Part shown: positions 1 to 6,414 of the stretch, piece by piece
Layout of the letters: every line of letters starts with the position of its first letter
Numbering within the stretch: the first letter of the stretch is position 1
From: Lentisphaeria bacterium
GTDB taxonomy: Bacteria; Verrucomicrobiota; Lentisphaeria; JABSQK01; UBA12247
DNA length: 6,423 nucleotides
Assembly: GCA_003477185.1 (NCBI GenBank)
Contig: DMTJ01000512.1
Span: 1-6,423 of the forward strand
Direction: 5' to 3'
Program-made: the position numbers and the translations under genes
The notes under the pieces: generated by a model
The model's database searches: none
Told to the model about the DNA's origin: nothing
Seen by the model: only the letters and a program-made list of their open reading frames with translations

Positions 1-3
1 GGT

Positions 4-81
4 TTGAACGCTGAAAGCGTTCCTCACCGAGCACGCAATGTGTCGGAGCGCAGCCGGTTGAAGAACGCTTTCAGCGTTCAA
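4..81. repeat. Inverted repeat whose arms are each hairpins
   Basis: Bases 4-22 and 63-81 are exact reverse complements over 19 bp, separated by 40 bases. Each arm is also a palindrome by itself: GAACGCT (6-12) and AGCGTTC (16-22) pair around the loop GAA, and GAACGCT (63-69) and AGCGTTC (73-79) pair around TTC. The DNA or its transcript could therefore form either one long stem or two 7-bp hairpins. This layout resembles paired REP/BIME-type palindromes, which are often mobilised by a separate transposase, but no transposase lies in this window. The element may extend past the left edge. The structure is seen directly; its identity as a mobile repeat is inference. Confidence 0.75.
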
Positions 82-99
82 CTCACGCGGGCATGCGGA

Positions 100-144
100 C
101 CTAGGGCGCTGCCCCAGGCTAGGGTGATATTGGGCTTTCAGCCC
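100..144. repeat. Two further short hairpins next to the inverted repeat
   Basis: Bases 100-123 can fold with CCTA (100-103) against TAGG (120-123) and GGGC (104-107) against GCCC (111-114), with loop GCT and a five-base bulge at 115-119. Bases 132-144 fold as GGGCT against AGCCC with loop TTC. The 9-mer GCTTTCAGC at 134-142 also occurs at 67-75 and, inverted, at 10-18, which links these hairpins to the larger repeat upstream. No T-tract follows, so an intrinsic terminator is unlikely. It probably belongs to the same interspersed element, but copies elsewhere in the genome cannot be seen here. Confidence 0.55.
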
Positions 145-245
145 GGCCAAACGCATTAAATCAACAACCCCTCAGCCGAGCTTGCGAGACAGCCGAAGGC
201 AACCCCGTCGGCAACCGCCCCATTTACGCAGACTCGTTTTGCGCG
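145..245. other. Non-coding leader upstream of the first gene
   Basis: This stretch lies between the hairpin cluster and the first gene. I see no convincing sigma-70 promoter pair: the AT-rich patch near 155-161 has no well-placed -35 partner. There is no tRNA-like or riboswitch-like fold that I can support. It probably holds the 5' untranslated region and perhaps an unrecognised promoter for the gene that starts at about 273. Confidence 0.3.
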
Positions 246-254
246 ATGCGTGGC

Positions 255-260
255 AAGGAG
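255..260 (+). promoter_or_regulatory. Ribosome binding site AAGGAG of the first gene
   Basis: AAGGAG is a near-perfect Shine-Dalgarno sequence. It lies 12 bases before the ATG at 273 and 9 bases before an in-frame GTG at 270. It lies inside the reading frame if the earlier ATG at 246 is used, so it argues that translation starts at 270 or 273 and not at 246. Confidence 0.6.
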
Positions 261-272
261 TACTTTGCCGTG

Positions 273-1559
273 ATGGATTGCATCTGTCACAACTTCTATT
301 TCTCCCGGCCTTTGCGCAGCGACTGGGCACACTGGTGCTGGGAATTTGGCGAGCGCTACGCCGAGACCTTCAAACTCTCGATCGATCGCTACGATTTCAC
401 GCCCTATGATCACCATCCGGGCGGCAAAAACCAGGACGAGATCGACGACGCGCTGCGCGAGGACCTCGCCGCCGAACGTGTCATGACCTTGGTCATGTGC
501 TCGGACGACGCCGGTCGCGACGAGGAGGGGGGCGAGACCTTCGCCTTCAGCGTCGCAGACCTTCGCCACAGCCACGGCTACGGGCAGATCTACCTCCAAG
601 TTGCGAAGTCCGCATACCCAGTAGGGCAGGCCGCTCGCGACACGATCCGCGCCATCCTCGACGACCTTACCACCATGTTTCAGGTGGATTACGGCTTCGT
701 CGACCAACTCCCCGCGAACGAACGCCCGCGCTACTACTACAGCGGCATCGGCCTGCGTTCGTTCTCCGAGAACGCCGAGCGCGACTTCCTCGAATGGGAC
801 GTGCAGGCGCCCTACTTTCGTAACCTCTACCGCTCCGTCACCTGGGGCACCTGGCTGACGCCCGGACATTGGGGCGCAAGCGTTGCGCCGGATACGATCC
901 TCGCCGACCTGTCGGCCACGGGCGCGCAGGGATTCATCCCTGGGACCTATCCCGGCGTCTTCATCGGAGCCGCCGGTGAAATTATGAGCAGTGCGGACCC
1001 CGCATTTGGCGCCTTTGGTGAGCGTCTCGCTGCCGCGCTGAAGACACTCAACATTCACAGCATGCACACCTACCAGCCGAGCGAGGATACGCTCTTTGCG
1101 GTCGCTCCGCATCCGGTCATCGACCGCGGACAGACCGAGCCAGAACCGGCACCGGTCTTCGAGGAAGAAATGCCGATGATCCCCAGCGACGACGATGGCC
1201 CCGTCACCTCCGTGATGACGCTCGAAGCATTCTTCCATCCAGCCCAAGACGAGAGCGCGATCGGGCGCAGCCTGCTCGATCACCCGGGTCTCGAGGCCTT
1301 CGCTGACACATTTCGCGAACTCCGCAGAGACAAATCCGTGTCCGATGTCGTCATTCAAATCTCGAATGATGATCCGGACGACGAACGCGACCTCGCAGAA
1401 TGGGTCTACATCACCACCTCGCACGACCAAGACGTCCTCGAAGACAGGCTGGCAGATCTGCAGCCAGATGTCATCCACCAAGGCCTGCCGCCGGGAGCTC
1501 CAGACGGATTTCCGCCGCCACCGACGGGAATGGAGATTTTCGCGGTCTGGTGGGACTGA
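273..1559 (+). CDS. Unrecognised acidic two-part cytoplasmic protein
   Basis: This encodes about 428 aa from ATG 273, chosen because AAGGAG at 255-260 lies upstream. ATG 246 (437 aa) and GTG 270 are in-frame alternatives. I do not recognise the family with confidence. There is no signal peptide or membrane segment. Residues 1-270 look like one alpha/beta domain, with an aromatic-rich start, the stretch DYGFVD (139-144), and a Tyr/Trp-rich stretch around 181-200 containing WGTWLTPGHW. An acidic, proline-rich linker (about 285-309) follows. The C-terminal part (about 310-428) has alternating strands and helices, an acidic patch DDPDDERD (366-373), a PPPP run and the C-terminal end AVWWD. The stretch around 181-200 vaguely recalls immunity-like proteins of the Imm52/DUF3396 kind, but this is a weak impression only. 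The gap to purB is 45 bases and AT-rich, so it may be a separate transcription unit. That this strand is coding is well supported by the ribosome binding site and protein-like composition. Confidence 0.78.
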   Translation: MDCICHNFYFSRPLRSDWAHWCWEFGERYAETFKLSIDRYDFTPYDHHPGGKNQDEIDDALREDLAAERVMTLVMCSDDAGRDEEGGETFAFSVADLRHSHGYGQIYLQVAKSAYPVGQAARDTIRAILDDLTTMFQVDYGFVDQLPANERPRYYYSGIGLRSFSENAERDFLEWDVQAPYFRNLYRSVTWGTWLTPGHWGASVAPDTILADLSATGAQGFIPGTYPGVFIGAAGEIMSSADPAFGAFGERLAAALKTLNIHSMHTYQPSEDTLFAVAPHPVIDRGQTEPEPAPVFEEEMPMIPSDDDGPVTSVMTLEAFFHPAQDESAIGRSLLDHPGLEAFADTFRELRRDKSVSDVVIQISNDDPDDERDLAEWVYITTSHDQDVLEDRLADLQPDVIHQGLPPGAPDGFPPPPTGMEIFAVWWD

Positions 1560-1562
1560 ACC

Positions 1563-1577
1563 TTTTTATCATAAAGA
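1563..1577. promoter_or_regulatory. AT-rich dyad in the gap before purB, possible promoter or operator
   Basis: Bases 1560-1590 are strikingly AT-rich in a GC-rich window. They contain TTTAT-C-ATAAA (1565-1575), a dyad that extends to 1563-1577 with one mismatch. TATCAT (1567-1572) and TATAGA (1581-1586) resemble -10 elements, but neither has a clear -35 partner at 16-18 bases. It could be the promoter of the purB gene cluster or a regulator-binding site. The low G+C and the dyad are seen; the function is inferred. Confidence 0.3.
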
Positions 1578-1595
1578 AAATATAGAAAACGACCT

Positions 1596-1600
1596 GGAGA
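1596..1600 (+). promoter_or_regulatory. Ribosome binding site of purB (GGAGA)
   Basis: GGAG(A) ends about five bases before the ATG at 1605. It fixes the start of the adenylosuccinate lyase gene, which also agrees with where similarity to the eukaryotic enzyme begins. Confidence 0.6.
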
Positions 1601-1604
1601 CACG

Positions 1605-3044
1605 ATGAGCCAACAGCAACGCGCCACGTATGAAAACCCTCTGGTTGGCCGCTATGCCAGCAAGGAAATGAGCTTTGTCTGGTCCCCACAGAAAAAGTTC
1701 AGCACCTGGCGTCACCTCTGGATCGCGCTCGCCCAGGCCGAGCAAGAGCTTGGCCAGGATATCAGTGATGAGCAATTGGCGCAGATGCGCGAGTTTGCCG
1801 ATACCATCAATTTCGATGTGGCCGAGGAAGAAGAGCGCGTTCGCCGCCATGATGTCATGAGCCATGTCCATGCCTTTGGCGTGCAATGCCCAGCCGCGAA
1901 GCCCATTATTCACCTTGGTGCCACCAGCTGCTACGTCACCGACAATACCGAGCTAATCCAGATTCGGGCAGCCTTGGAGCTGACCTCTGTCTCCTTGCTC
2001 AAGCTGATCCGGGCACTCCGCGACTTCGCGGTCACGCATCGGGCGCAGGCCACCTTGGGCTTCACCCACTACCAGCCAGCCCAGCTTACCACCGTCGGCA
2101 AGCGCGCCTGTCTCTGGCTGCACGACTTCGTCCTCGACTACGAAGAGCTGCAGCACTTGCTGTCACAGTTCCCGTTTCGCGGCGTCAAGGGAACCACCGG
2201 CACCCAAGCCAGCTTTCTCGAGCTCTTCAACGGCGACCACCAGGCCGTCAGCGCGCTGGATCGCCGCGTCACAGAGTTGATGGGCTTCAAGCGGTCGCTG
2301 CCAATCTGCGGGCAGACCTACACCCGCAAGATCGACACCATGGTGCTCAACGTCCTCGCCGGAATCGCCTCCAGCGCACACAAGATGGCTACCGATATTC
2401 GCCTGTTGATGAACCTCAAGGAAGCGGATGAACCCTTTGCCGAGAAGCAGATCGGCTCCAGCGCCATGGCCTACAAGCGCAACCCAATGCGCAGCGAGCG
2501 CGTCTGCTCCATCGCTCGCTACGTCATGACCCTGCCCAATACCGCCGCTGGCACCCATTCCACGCAGTGGTTCGAGCGCACCCTCGACGATTCGGCCAAC
2601 CGCCGCATCATCCTGCCCGAGGGCTTCCTCGGCACCGATGCGATCCTCGCCATCTCGACCAATGTTGCCTCCGGCATGAGAATCTGGCCGCTTGTGATCG
2701 AACGCCGGATCCAGGAAGAACTCCCGTTCATGGCCACCGAGAACATCATGATGGCCTGCGTCAAGGCAGGCGGGGATCGCCAGGAACTACACGAAGTCAT
2801 CCGTCTCCATGCGGTCGCGGCCGCGAATCGCGTCAAAGAGGAAGGCGTCGAGAACGATCTGCTCGATCGCGTGCGGACTGATTCGCGTTTCACTGCGATT
2901 CATGATACCCTCGACAGCATGCTTGATCCGTCTGGTTTTGTCGGCCGGGCTCCTGAGCAAGTCGATGACTTTGTCGAACAAGTCGTCGATCCGATTCTTA
3001 CCAACCTGTCGGATGACAGCAGCGCTGCTGATCTGCAGGTCTGA
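1605..3044 (+). CDS. purB: Adenylosuccinate lyase, eukaryote-like type
   Basis: This 479-aa enzyme of the fumarase/aspartase superfamily cleaves SAICAR to AICAR plus fumarate and adenylosuccinate to AMP plus fumarate, in the cytoplasm as a homotetramer. These are steps of IMP and AMP synthesis. The sequence follows human ADSL closely along its length: YENPLVGRYAS (9-19), RHDVMSHVHAFG (81-92), HLGATSCYVTDNT (103-115), LGFTHYQPAQLTTVGKR (151-167) with the likely general acid His155, FRGVKGTTGTQASF (191-204), QWFERTLDDSANRR (321-334) and LPFMATENI (373-381). The signature loop GSSAMAYKRNP (284-294) carries the catalytic serine (Ser285 or Ser286) but has Ala289 where the superfamily usually has Pro; I recall the same change in yeast Ade13. 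The length matches the eukaryotic type and exceeds the roughly 430-460 aa of common bacterial PurB. It is probably the first gene of a cluster running to 6410. Confidence 0.97.
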   Translation: MSQQQRATYENPLVGRYASKEMSFVWSPQKKFSTWRHLWIALAQAEQELGQDISDEQLAQMREFADTINFDVAEEEERVRRHDVMSHVHAFGVQCPAAKPIIHLGATSCYVTDNTELIQIRAALELTSVSLLKLIRALRDFAVTHRAQATLGFTHYQPAQLTTVGKRACLWLHDFVLDYEELQHLLSQFPFRGVKGTTGTQASFLELFNGDHQAVSALDRRVTELMGFKRSLPICGQTYTRKIDTMVLNVLAGIASSAHKMATDIRLLMNLKEADEPFAEKQIGSSAMAYKRNPMRSERVCSIARYVMTLPNTAAGTHSTQWFERTLDDSANRRIILPEGFLGTDAILAISTNVASGMRIWPLVIERRIQEELPFMATENIMMACVKAGGDRQELHEVIRLHAVAAANRVKEEGVENDLLDRVRTDSRFTAIHDTLDSMLDPSGFVGRAPEQVDDFVEQVVDPILTNLSDDSSAADLQV

Positions 3045-3059
3045 CCAGTCCCATCCCCA

Positions 3060-3064
3060 AGAGG
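3060..3064 (+). promoter_or_regulatory. Ribosome binding site of the lipoprotein gene (AGAGG)
   Basis: AGAGG lies eight bases before ATG 3073 in the 28-base gap after purB. It selects this start over upstream in-frame ATGs inside purB, and this start also gives a clean lipoprotein signal peptide. Confidence 0.55.
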
Positions 3065-3072
3065 CCAATTCC

Positions 3073-3423
3073 ATGGCTAAGCTACTTTGTTTGATCACGT
3101 TGGCCGCAGCCCTCGCCAGCTGCAACATGCTGCGCATGCCCACGATGGGGCCTAAGGATGAGCAATCCTCATTCCGCCAGGTGACTGCGCTGCATGACAG
3201 CGGAAAGTACGCTAAGGCCTTGGTGGCGCTCGACGCCTTCGCTGCAGAGTACCCAGCCACGCCAATGGAATCTGCCGCCATCTACTACCGGGCGTCATGC
3301 CTAGTCGGCACCGGCGACGAAGCGCAGGCCCGCGAGTTGTTTATCAAGCTCGCGACCGGCCGGGCCGGACCGTGGAAGGGCAATGCTGCCATTCGACTGC
3401 ACCAACTCGACGAGAAAAAATAG
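3073..3423 (+). CDS. Small TPR-like outer-membrane lipoprotein
   Basis: This 116-aa protein begins with a short Lys-containing n-region, a hydrophobic stretch and the lipobox LASC (14-17), so Cys17 is probably lipidated. Residue +2 is Asn and not Asp, which in enterobacterial Lol sorting would favour the outer membrane. Residues about 34-112 are helical and TPR-like: a first helix pair with SGKYAKALVALDAFAAEYP (43-61), then ESAAIYYRASCLVGTGDEAQARELF (66-90), the spacing seen in YbgF/BamD-type repeats. It is far smaller than BamD, so it is at most a single TPR adaptor. It starts 28 bases after purB and ends 1 base before the TolC-like gene, which suggests co-translation and perhaps a shared envelope role. 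The exact function is unknown; lipoprotein status is well supported. Confidence 0.75.
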   Translation: MAKLLCLITLAAALASCNMLRMPTMGPKDEQSSFRQVTALHDSGKYAKALVALDAFAAEYPATPMESAAIYYRASCLVGTGDEAQARELFIKLATGRAGPWKGNAAIRLHQLDEKK

Positions 3424-3424
3424 G

Positions 3425-4729
3425 ATGAAGCTGGCACCTCTCCTTGCGATCTTCGCAGCAGTCTGGTGCGGTGCCCAGGCACCGGCACCAATCCTCTCCG
3501 CCAACCCTCCCATGGAGGCGCTGAGTCTTGCGGATGCCAAGCGCGAAGCAGTCACCAACAGCCCCACGTTGGCCGCGCTAAGGGCCCGCGTATCTGCTGC
3601 CTCAGCCGTCTGGCGTCAGGCCCGTGCCAGCCAGGCTCCGACGCTCTCTGCCTCCTATGCCGCCAGCCGCTTGCAGCACCAGCCCACAGGCGGCTTCTCG
3701 ACAGGCGGGCCGGAGAGTGCCACCTCACTCGCTCTCGACCTCGAATACCTGCTCTACGACGGCGGTGCCAGAAAGCACCAAATCAGCGCGACCGAGCACG
3801 ATCACCTAGCTGAAGAACTCAGCCTCCAGGAAGGGCTGCGCGGCCTGCGGTTTGCCGTCGCCCGGGCCTACCTCGGCATCCTGCTCGCGGAAGCCCGCGG
3901 CCAAGTTGCTCACGCCGAGCAGGAGATCAACGCCATCTTCCTGCGCGATGTCGAAGTGCGGGCCAAGCTCGGTGCCGCTGCCCGGACCGACGCCCTGAAC
4001 TTTCAGCTGCGGATCAACAACGCCAAGCTTCGCGTGCGCAATGCCGTCCGCGATGCCCACGTAAACCGCTTCACCCTGCTCGCGCTCATGGGCCGCGCTG
4101 GCGACAGCCACCTCGCCGTCCAGCAGGTTCCGATACAGCCGCTGAACCTCGAGCTGCCCGAGGCACGGCGCCAAGCCATGCAGCAGCGCCCTGACCTCGA
4201 GCAACTTCGTGAGCAATTGCGCGCTGCCAAGGCCCGCGTGCTCGCGGCTGGCGCCGCCTTCAAACCCACAGTCACGCTCTCCGCCCAGGCGGGCTTCAGC
4301 GGCGACCGCCTGCTGGATTTCCGTGAAGACAGCTTTGGCACCAACGCTACAGCCGCTGCCCGCTGGCAGCTGGTCGACGGCGGAGCCCGCGACGCTGGCG
4401 TCGATGCCGCCATGGCCAGCGTCGAAGCCGCAGACTCGCTGTTGACTGAACGCTGGCAAACAGTGATTCGCGAAGTCCGCCAAGCGCTTGAAGAACACCG
4501 CAGCACCATCGATAAACTCACGCTCTATCGCGAAAACGTCAGCCTCAGCCGCACTCAGGTGGGTGACACCAAGACCCGCTACAATGCCGGGGTTGAGACC
4601 CTCACCCGCGTCAACGAAGTGCTCACCGAGCTGTCTATTGCCGAGGGCAACCTCGCCGCAGGCGAGATCGCAGTCTCGCTCGCGTGGGAGAACGTGCATT
4701 ACGTGCTGAACACGCCCTCCGCCGAATAG
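3425..4729 (+). CDS. TolC-family outer membrane protein
   Basis: This 434-aa protein has an N-terminal signal peptide, MKLAPLLAIFAAVWCGAQA, with likely cleavage after residue 19. Two OEP repeats follow. In each, a long helix leads into a beta-strand hairpin: PTLSASYAASR (72-82) to YDGG (111-114), and KPTVTLSAQAGFSG (280-293) to VDGG (317-320). The [FYV]DGG turn and the RPDLEQLREQLRAAKARVLAA helix (255-275) are typical of TolC-like exit ducts, which trimerise to form an outer-membrane barrel and periplasmic tunnel. The C-terminal helix TRYNAGVETLTRVNEVLTEL (384-403) is also typical. The length is usual for the family. ATG 3425 is preferred over ATG 3383 because it gives a normal short signal peptide. 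The gap to the lipoprotein is 1 base. No adaptor (HlyD/AcrA-like) or pump gene is in the window, so the substrate is unknown. Confidence 0.88.
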   Translation: MKLAPLLAIFAAVWCGAQAPAPILSANPPMEALSLADAKREAVTNSPTLAALRARVSAASAVWRQARASQAPTLSASYAASRLQHQPTGGFSTGGPESATSLALDLEYLLYDGGARKHQISATEHDHLAEELSLQEGLRGLRFAVARAYLGILLAEARGQVAHAEQEINAIFLRDVEVRAKLGAAARTDALNFQLRINNAKLRVRNAVRDAHVNRFTLLALMGRAGDSHLAVQQVPIQPLNLELPEARRQAMQQRPDLEQLREQLRAAKARVLAAGAAFKPTVTLSAQAGFSGDRLLDFREDSFGTNATAAARWQLVDGGARDAGVDAAMASVEAADSLLTERWQTVIREVRQALEEHRSTIDKLTLYRENVSLSRTQVGDTKTRYNAGVETLTRVNEVLTELSIAEGNLAAGEIAVSLAWENVHYVLNTPSAE

Positions 4730-4743
4730 CGCCCCCGTCCCCG

Positions 4744-5532
4744 ATGCCCGACCAGCCCGAGCGACTATCTACGCTGCACACGCTCAGGCGCGGCGTCAGC
4801 GATTTTAAAATCGCCCACCGTCTGGTCTGGGACCAGAAAATCTGGCGCATGCTGGTAGTTCCGGGGCTACTTAGCGTCCTCTACTGGCCCGCCGCATTCT
4901 ATCTGACCTACCGCGGCCTACACCTCGCCACCGACTTCTGGATTGGCCGTACCGAGTCACGCTGGCTGGTGATTACCGGCGTGATCGTCCTCGGACTGAT
5001 TCTGGGTGGGTCCATGCTAGCCGGCGCCATCCTGCTGCATCGCGCCTTCATCATGACCGTCTGCGCGCCCATCTGGGGGCCCGTCTCCGAACTTGCCGAG
5101 CGTGCCCTCCTCGGCACAACCGGCCCACCGCTATCCATCCGCCAGATGGCCCGTGACATTCGCCGGGCCATCTTCGTCACCACGATCCTGGTTGCGCTCT
5201 CCGCATTCATCTTCATCGGCTGCTGGGTGCTCACCTTTGTCCCGATCGTCCAGGTCGCCGCCATCGTCTTTCTGCCGTTTGCCCAGATGTTCCTGGCTGG
5301 CGCTGGCTTTGTCGATCCCGTGCTCGAGCGCCGCAAGCTGTCCGTCCGCGAAACCTTTCACTACATCTGGGCGCACCGCTGGCGAATGGTCGGCAACGGC
5401 TGTGGCTACACCTTGCTGCTGCTATTTCCGATCGTCGGCTGGTTCCTGGCCCCTGGCTACGCCGTCGTTGCCGCCACAGTCGGCGCCGTCCGCGACGAAC
5501 AGCCCGGTGAAACCTTGCCCGAGCTACAGTGA
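4744..5532 (+). CDS. EI24/CysZ-like inner-membrane protein
   Basis: This 262-aa protein looks like the EI24 domain family (Pfam EI24, which includes the E. coli sulfate permease CysZ). It has a cytoplasmic N-terminus, hydrophobic segments at about 36-56, 74-98, 143-165, 168-186 and 217-247, and the family-like region FVDPVLERRKLSVRETFHYIWAHRWRMVGNG (189-219) before the last membrane part. A role in small-solute or sulfate transport is possible by family analogy only; no sulfur-assimilation gene is nearby. ATG 4744 is chosen because the upstream in-frame GTG at 4684 would overlap the TolC-like gene by 46 bases and add a non-membrane, Arg-rich extension. No clear Shine-Dalgarno is seen. The gene ends in a 4-base overlap with the next one. 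A perfect 16-bp palindrome lies in its 5' end (4799-4814). Confidence 0.85.
   Translation: MPDQPERLSTLHTLRRGVSDFKIAHRLVWDQKIWRMLVVPGLLSVLYWPAAFYLTYRGLHLATDFWIGRTESRWLVITGVIVLGLILGGSMLAGAILLHRAFIMTVCAPIWGPVSELAERALLGTTGPPLSIRQMARDIRRAIFVTTILVALSAFIFIGCWVLTFVPIVQVAAIVFLPFAQMFLAGAGFVDPVLERRKLSVRETFHYIWAHRWRMVGNGCGYTLLLLFPIVGWFLAPGYAVVAATVGAVRDEQPGETLPELQ
4799..4814. repeat. Perfect 16-bp palindrome inside the EI24-like gene
   Basis: GCGATTTTAAAATCGC equals its own reverse complement. It covers codons for Ser-Asp-Phe-Lys-Ile-Ala near the start of the membrane-protein gene. The AT core stands out in a GC-rich window. It could be an operator-like site or a chance result; with about 6400 positions, a perfect 16-mer palindrome is expected roughly 0.1 times by chance. 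Confidence 0.35.
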
Positions 5533-6410
5533 GTGCCGCCCCGCGCATCTGGCTCTTTGGTGCCACCAGCATGGTTGGCTGGAGCGTGTACCAAGCCGAC
5601 CCCACCGCGATTCGCCCCTTCTGCAACCGTCACGTAAAACATCCGAAATGCGCAGACTGGACGCGCATTCAGATCGACAGCCTGCCTCACCTCGAAGCCC
5701 TCTTTGCCACCGGCAAGCCAGACATCCTGATCCACTGCGGCGGGGTTTGCGGAGTTCGCAAATGCGAGGAAAGCATGGACTGGGCCTGGCGGGTCAATGT
5801 GCTCAGCATGGCCGCGATTCTCGTCGCCTTGCCCACCAGCGTACGCCTGGTCTACGTCTCGTCCGATCATGTCTTCGGCCACGCCGAATCCCCGTGTCTG
5901 GAGCAAACCACCCCCACGCCCATCAGCCACTATGGTCGCACCCGCGTGGCGGCCGAAGAGCTGCTGCGTGAAGCCCGGCCCGACGGCCTGATTCTCCGCG
6001 TACCGCTCGGTGTCGGCCCCTCAATCGACGGACGCACTGGGCACCTGGACTGGTTGCAATACCGACACGGCCGCGGCTTGCCGATCACCGTGATCAAGGA
6101 CGAGGTCCGCGCCGTAGTCAGCGCCCCCGCGCTCGGCCGCCGCATTCTCGACTACGCGCATTCTTCCATCACCGGTACCCGCCACATAACCGGCCCCACC
6201 ATGGATCGCGTCGAGCTGGCGCAGAAACTCTGCGAGGCAATTCCGCTTTCGGCAGAGATCAAAGTCGAGAGCCGCCACGCCCAGTGCTACCCGCACCTGG
6301 GCACCGTCCGACTGGAGACGTCCTTCACAGACGCGCTGGCCGAGCCCCTCCCGCTACCAGAGTTGCTTACTGGGAGCGCCGGTTTTAACCGGCCCCACCA
6401 CGCCCGATGA
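5529..6410 (+). CDS. Extended SDR, RmlD-like sugar-nucleotide reductase/epimerase
   Basis: This 293-aa protein starts at GTG 5529, in a GTGA overlap with the upstream stop codon, so translation is probably coupled. The N-terminus is a Rossmann fold: IWLFGATSMVG with G11 and G17 of the GxxGxxG motif and Ser14 in place of the middle Gly. PDILIHCGGVCGVRKCEES (64-82), RVNV (88-91) and LVYVSSDHVFGH (107-118) match the RmlD/extended-SDR pattern of NAD(P)-dependent enzymes such as dTDP-4-dehydrorhamnose reductase. The usual Tyr-x-x-x-Lys catalytic pair appears as Y135-G-R-T-R139, so Lys is replaced by Arg. The length is normal for RmlD-like proteins. No other nucleotide-sugar genes are seen, so the substrate is unknown. 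It might also be a non-catalytic or regulatory SDR relative (MAT2B-like). Confidence 0.85.
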   Translation: MSAAPRIWLFGATSMVGWSVYQADPTAIRPFCNRHVKHPKCADWTRIQIDSLPHLEALFATGKPDILIHCGGVCGVRKCEESMDWAWRVNVLSMAAILVALPTSVRLVYVSSDHVFGHAESPCLEQTTPTPISHYGRTRVAAEELLREARPDGLILRVPLGVGPSIDGRTGHLDWLQYRHGRGLPITVIKDEVRAVVSAPALGRRILDYAHSSITGTRHITGPTMDRVELAQKLCEAIPLSAEIKVESRHAQCYPHLGTVRLETSFTDALAEPLPLPELLTGSAGFNRPHHAR

Positions 6411-6414
6411 CGCC

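Noticed and set aside
1..245. CRISPR array or tRNA in the left non-coding region
   Set aside because: The repeats are palindromes in opposite orientation with unequal spacing and no regular direct repeats, and no cloverleaf or CCA-type end is visible.
156..1481. Long minus-strand open frame of 441 aa opposite the first gene
   Set aside because: It mirrors the + strand gene almost base for base. The + frame has a strong ribosome binding site and runs with the rest of the cluster, while the minus-strand product is low in recognisable motifs. Long antisense frames are common in GC-rich coding DNA.
3464..3469. Cys15 in the TolC-like signal peptide as a lipidation site
   Set aside because: The preceding residues are Ala-Val-Trp, and Trp at -1 does not fit a lipobox. 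Cleavage after the Ala-Gln-Ala at 17-19 is more likely.
3806..4699. Minus-strand open frame of 297 aa opposite the TolC-like gene
   Set aside because: The + strand product has clear TolC-family features and a signal peptide; the antisense frame is a by-product of its codon bias.
6378..6393. Hairpin GCCGGT-TTTA-ACCGGC near the end of the SDR gene, considered as a terminator
   Set aside because: It lies inside the coding sequence, before the stop codon, and no T-tract follows. It may slightly affect translation of a following gene but does not look like an intrinsic terminator.
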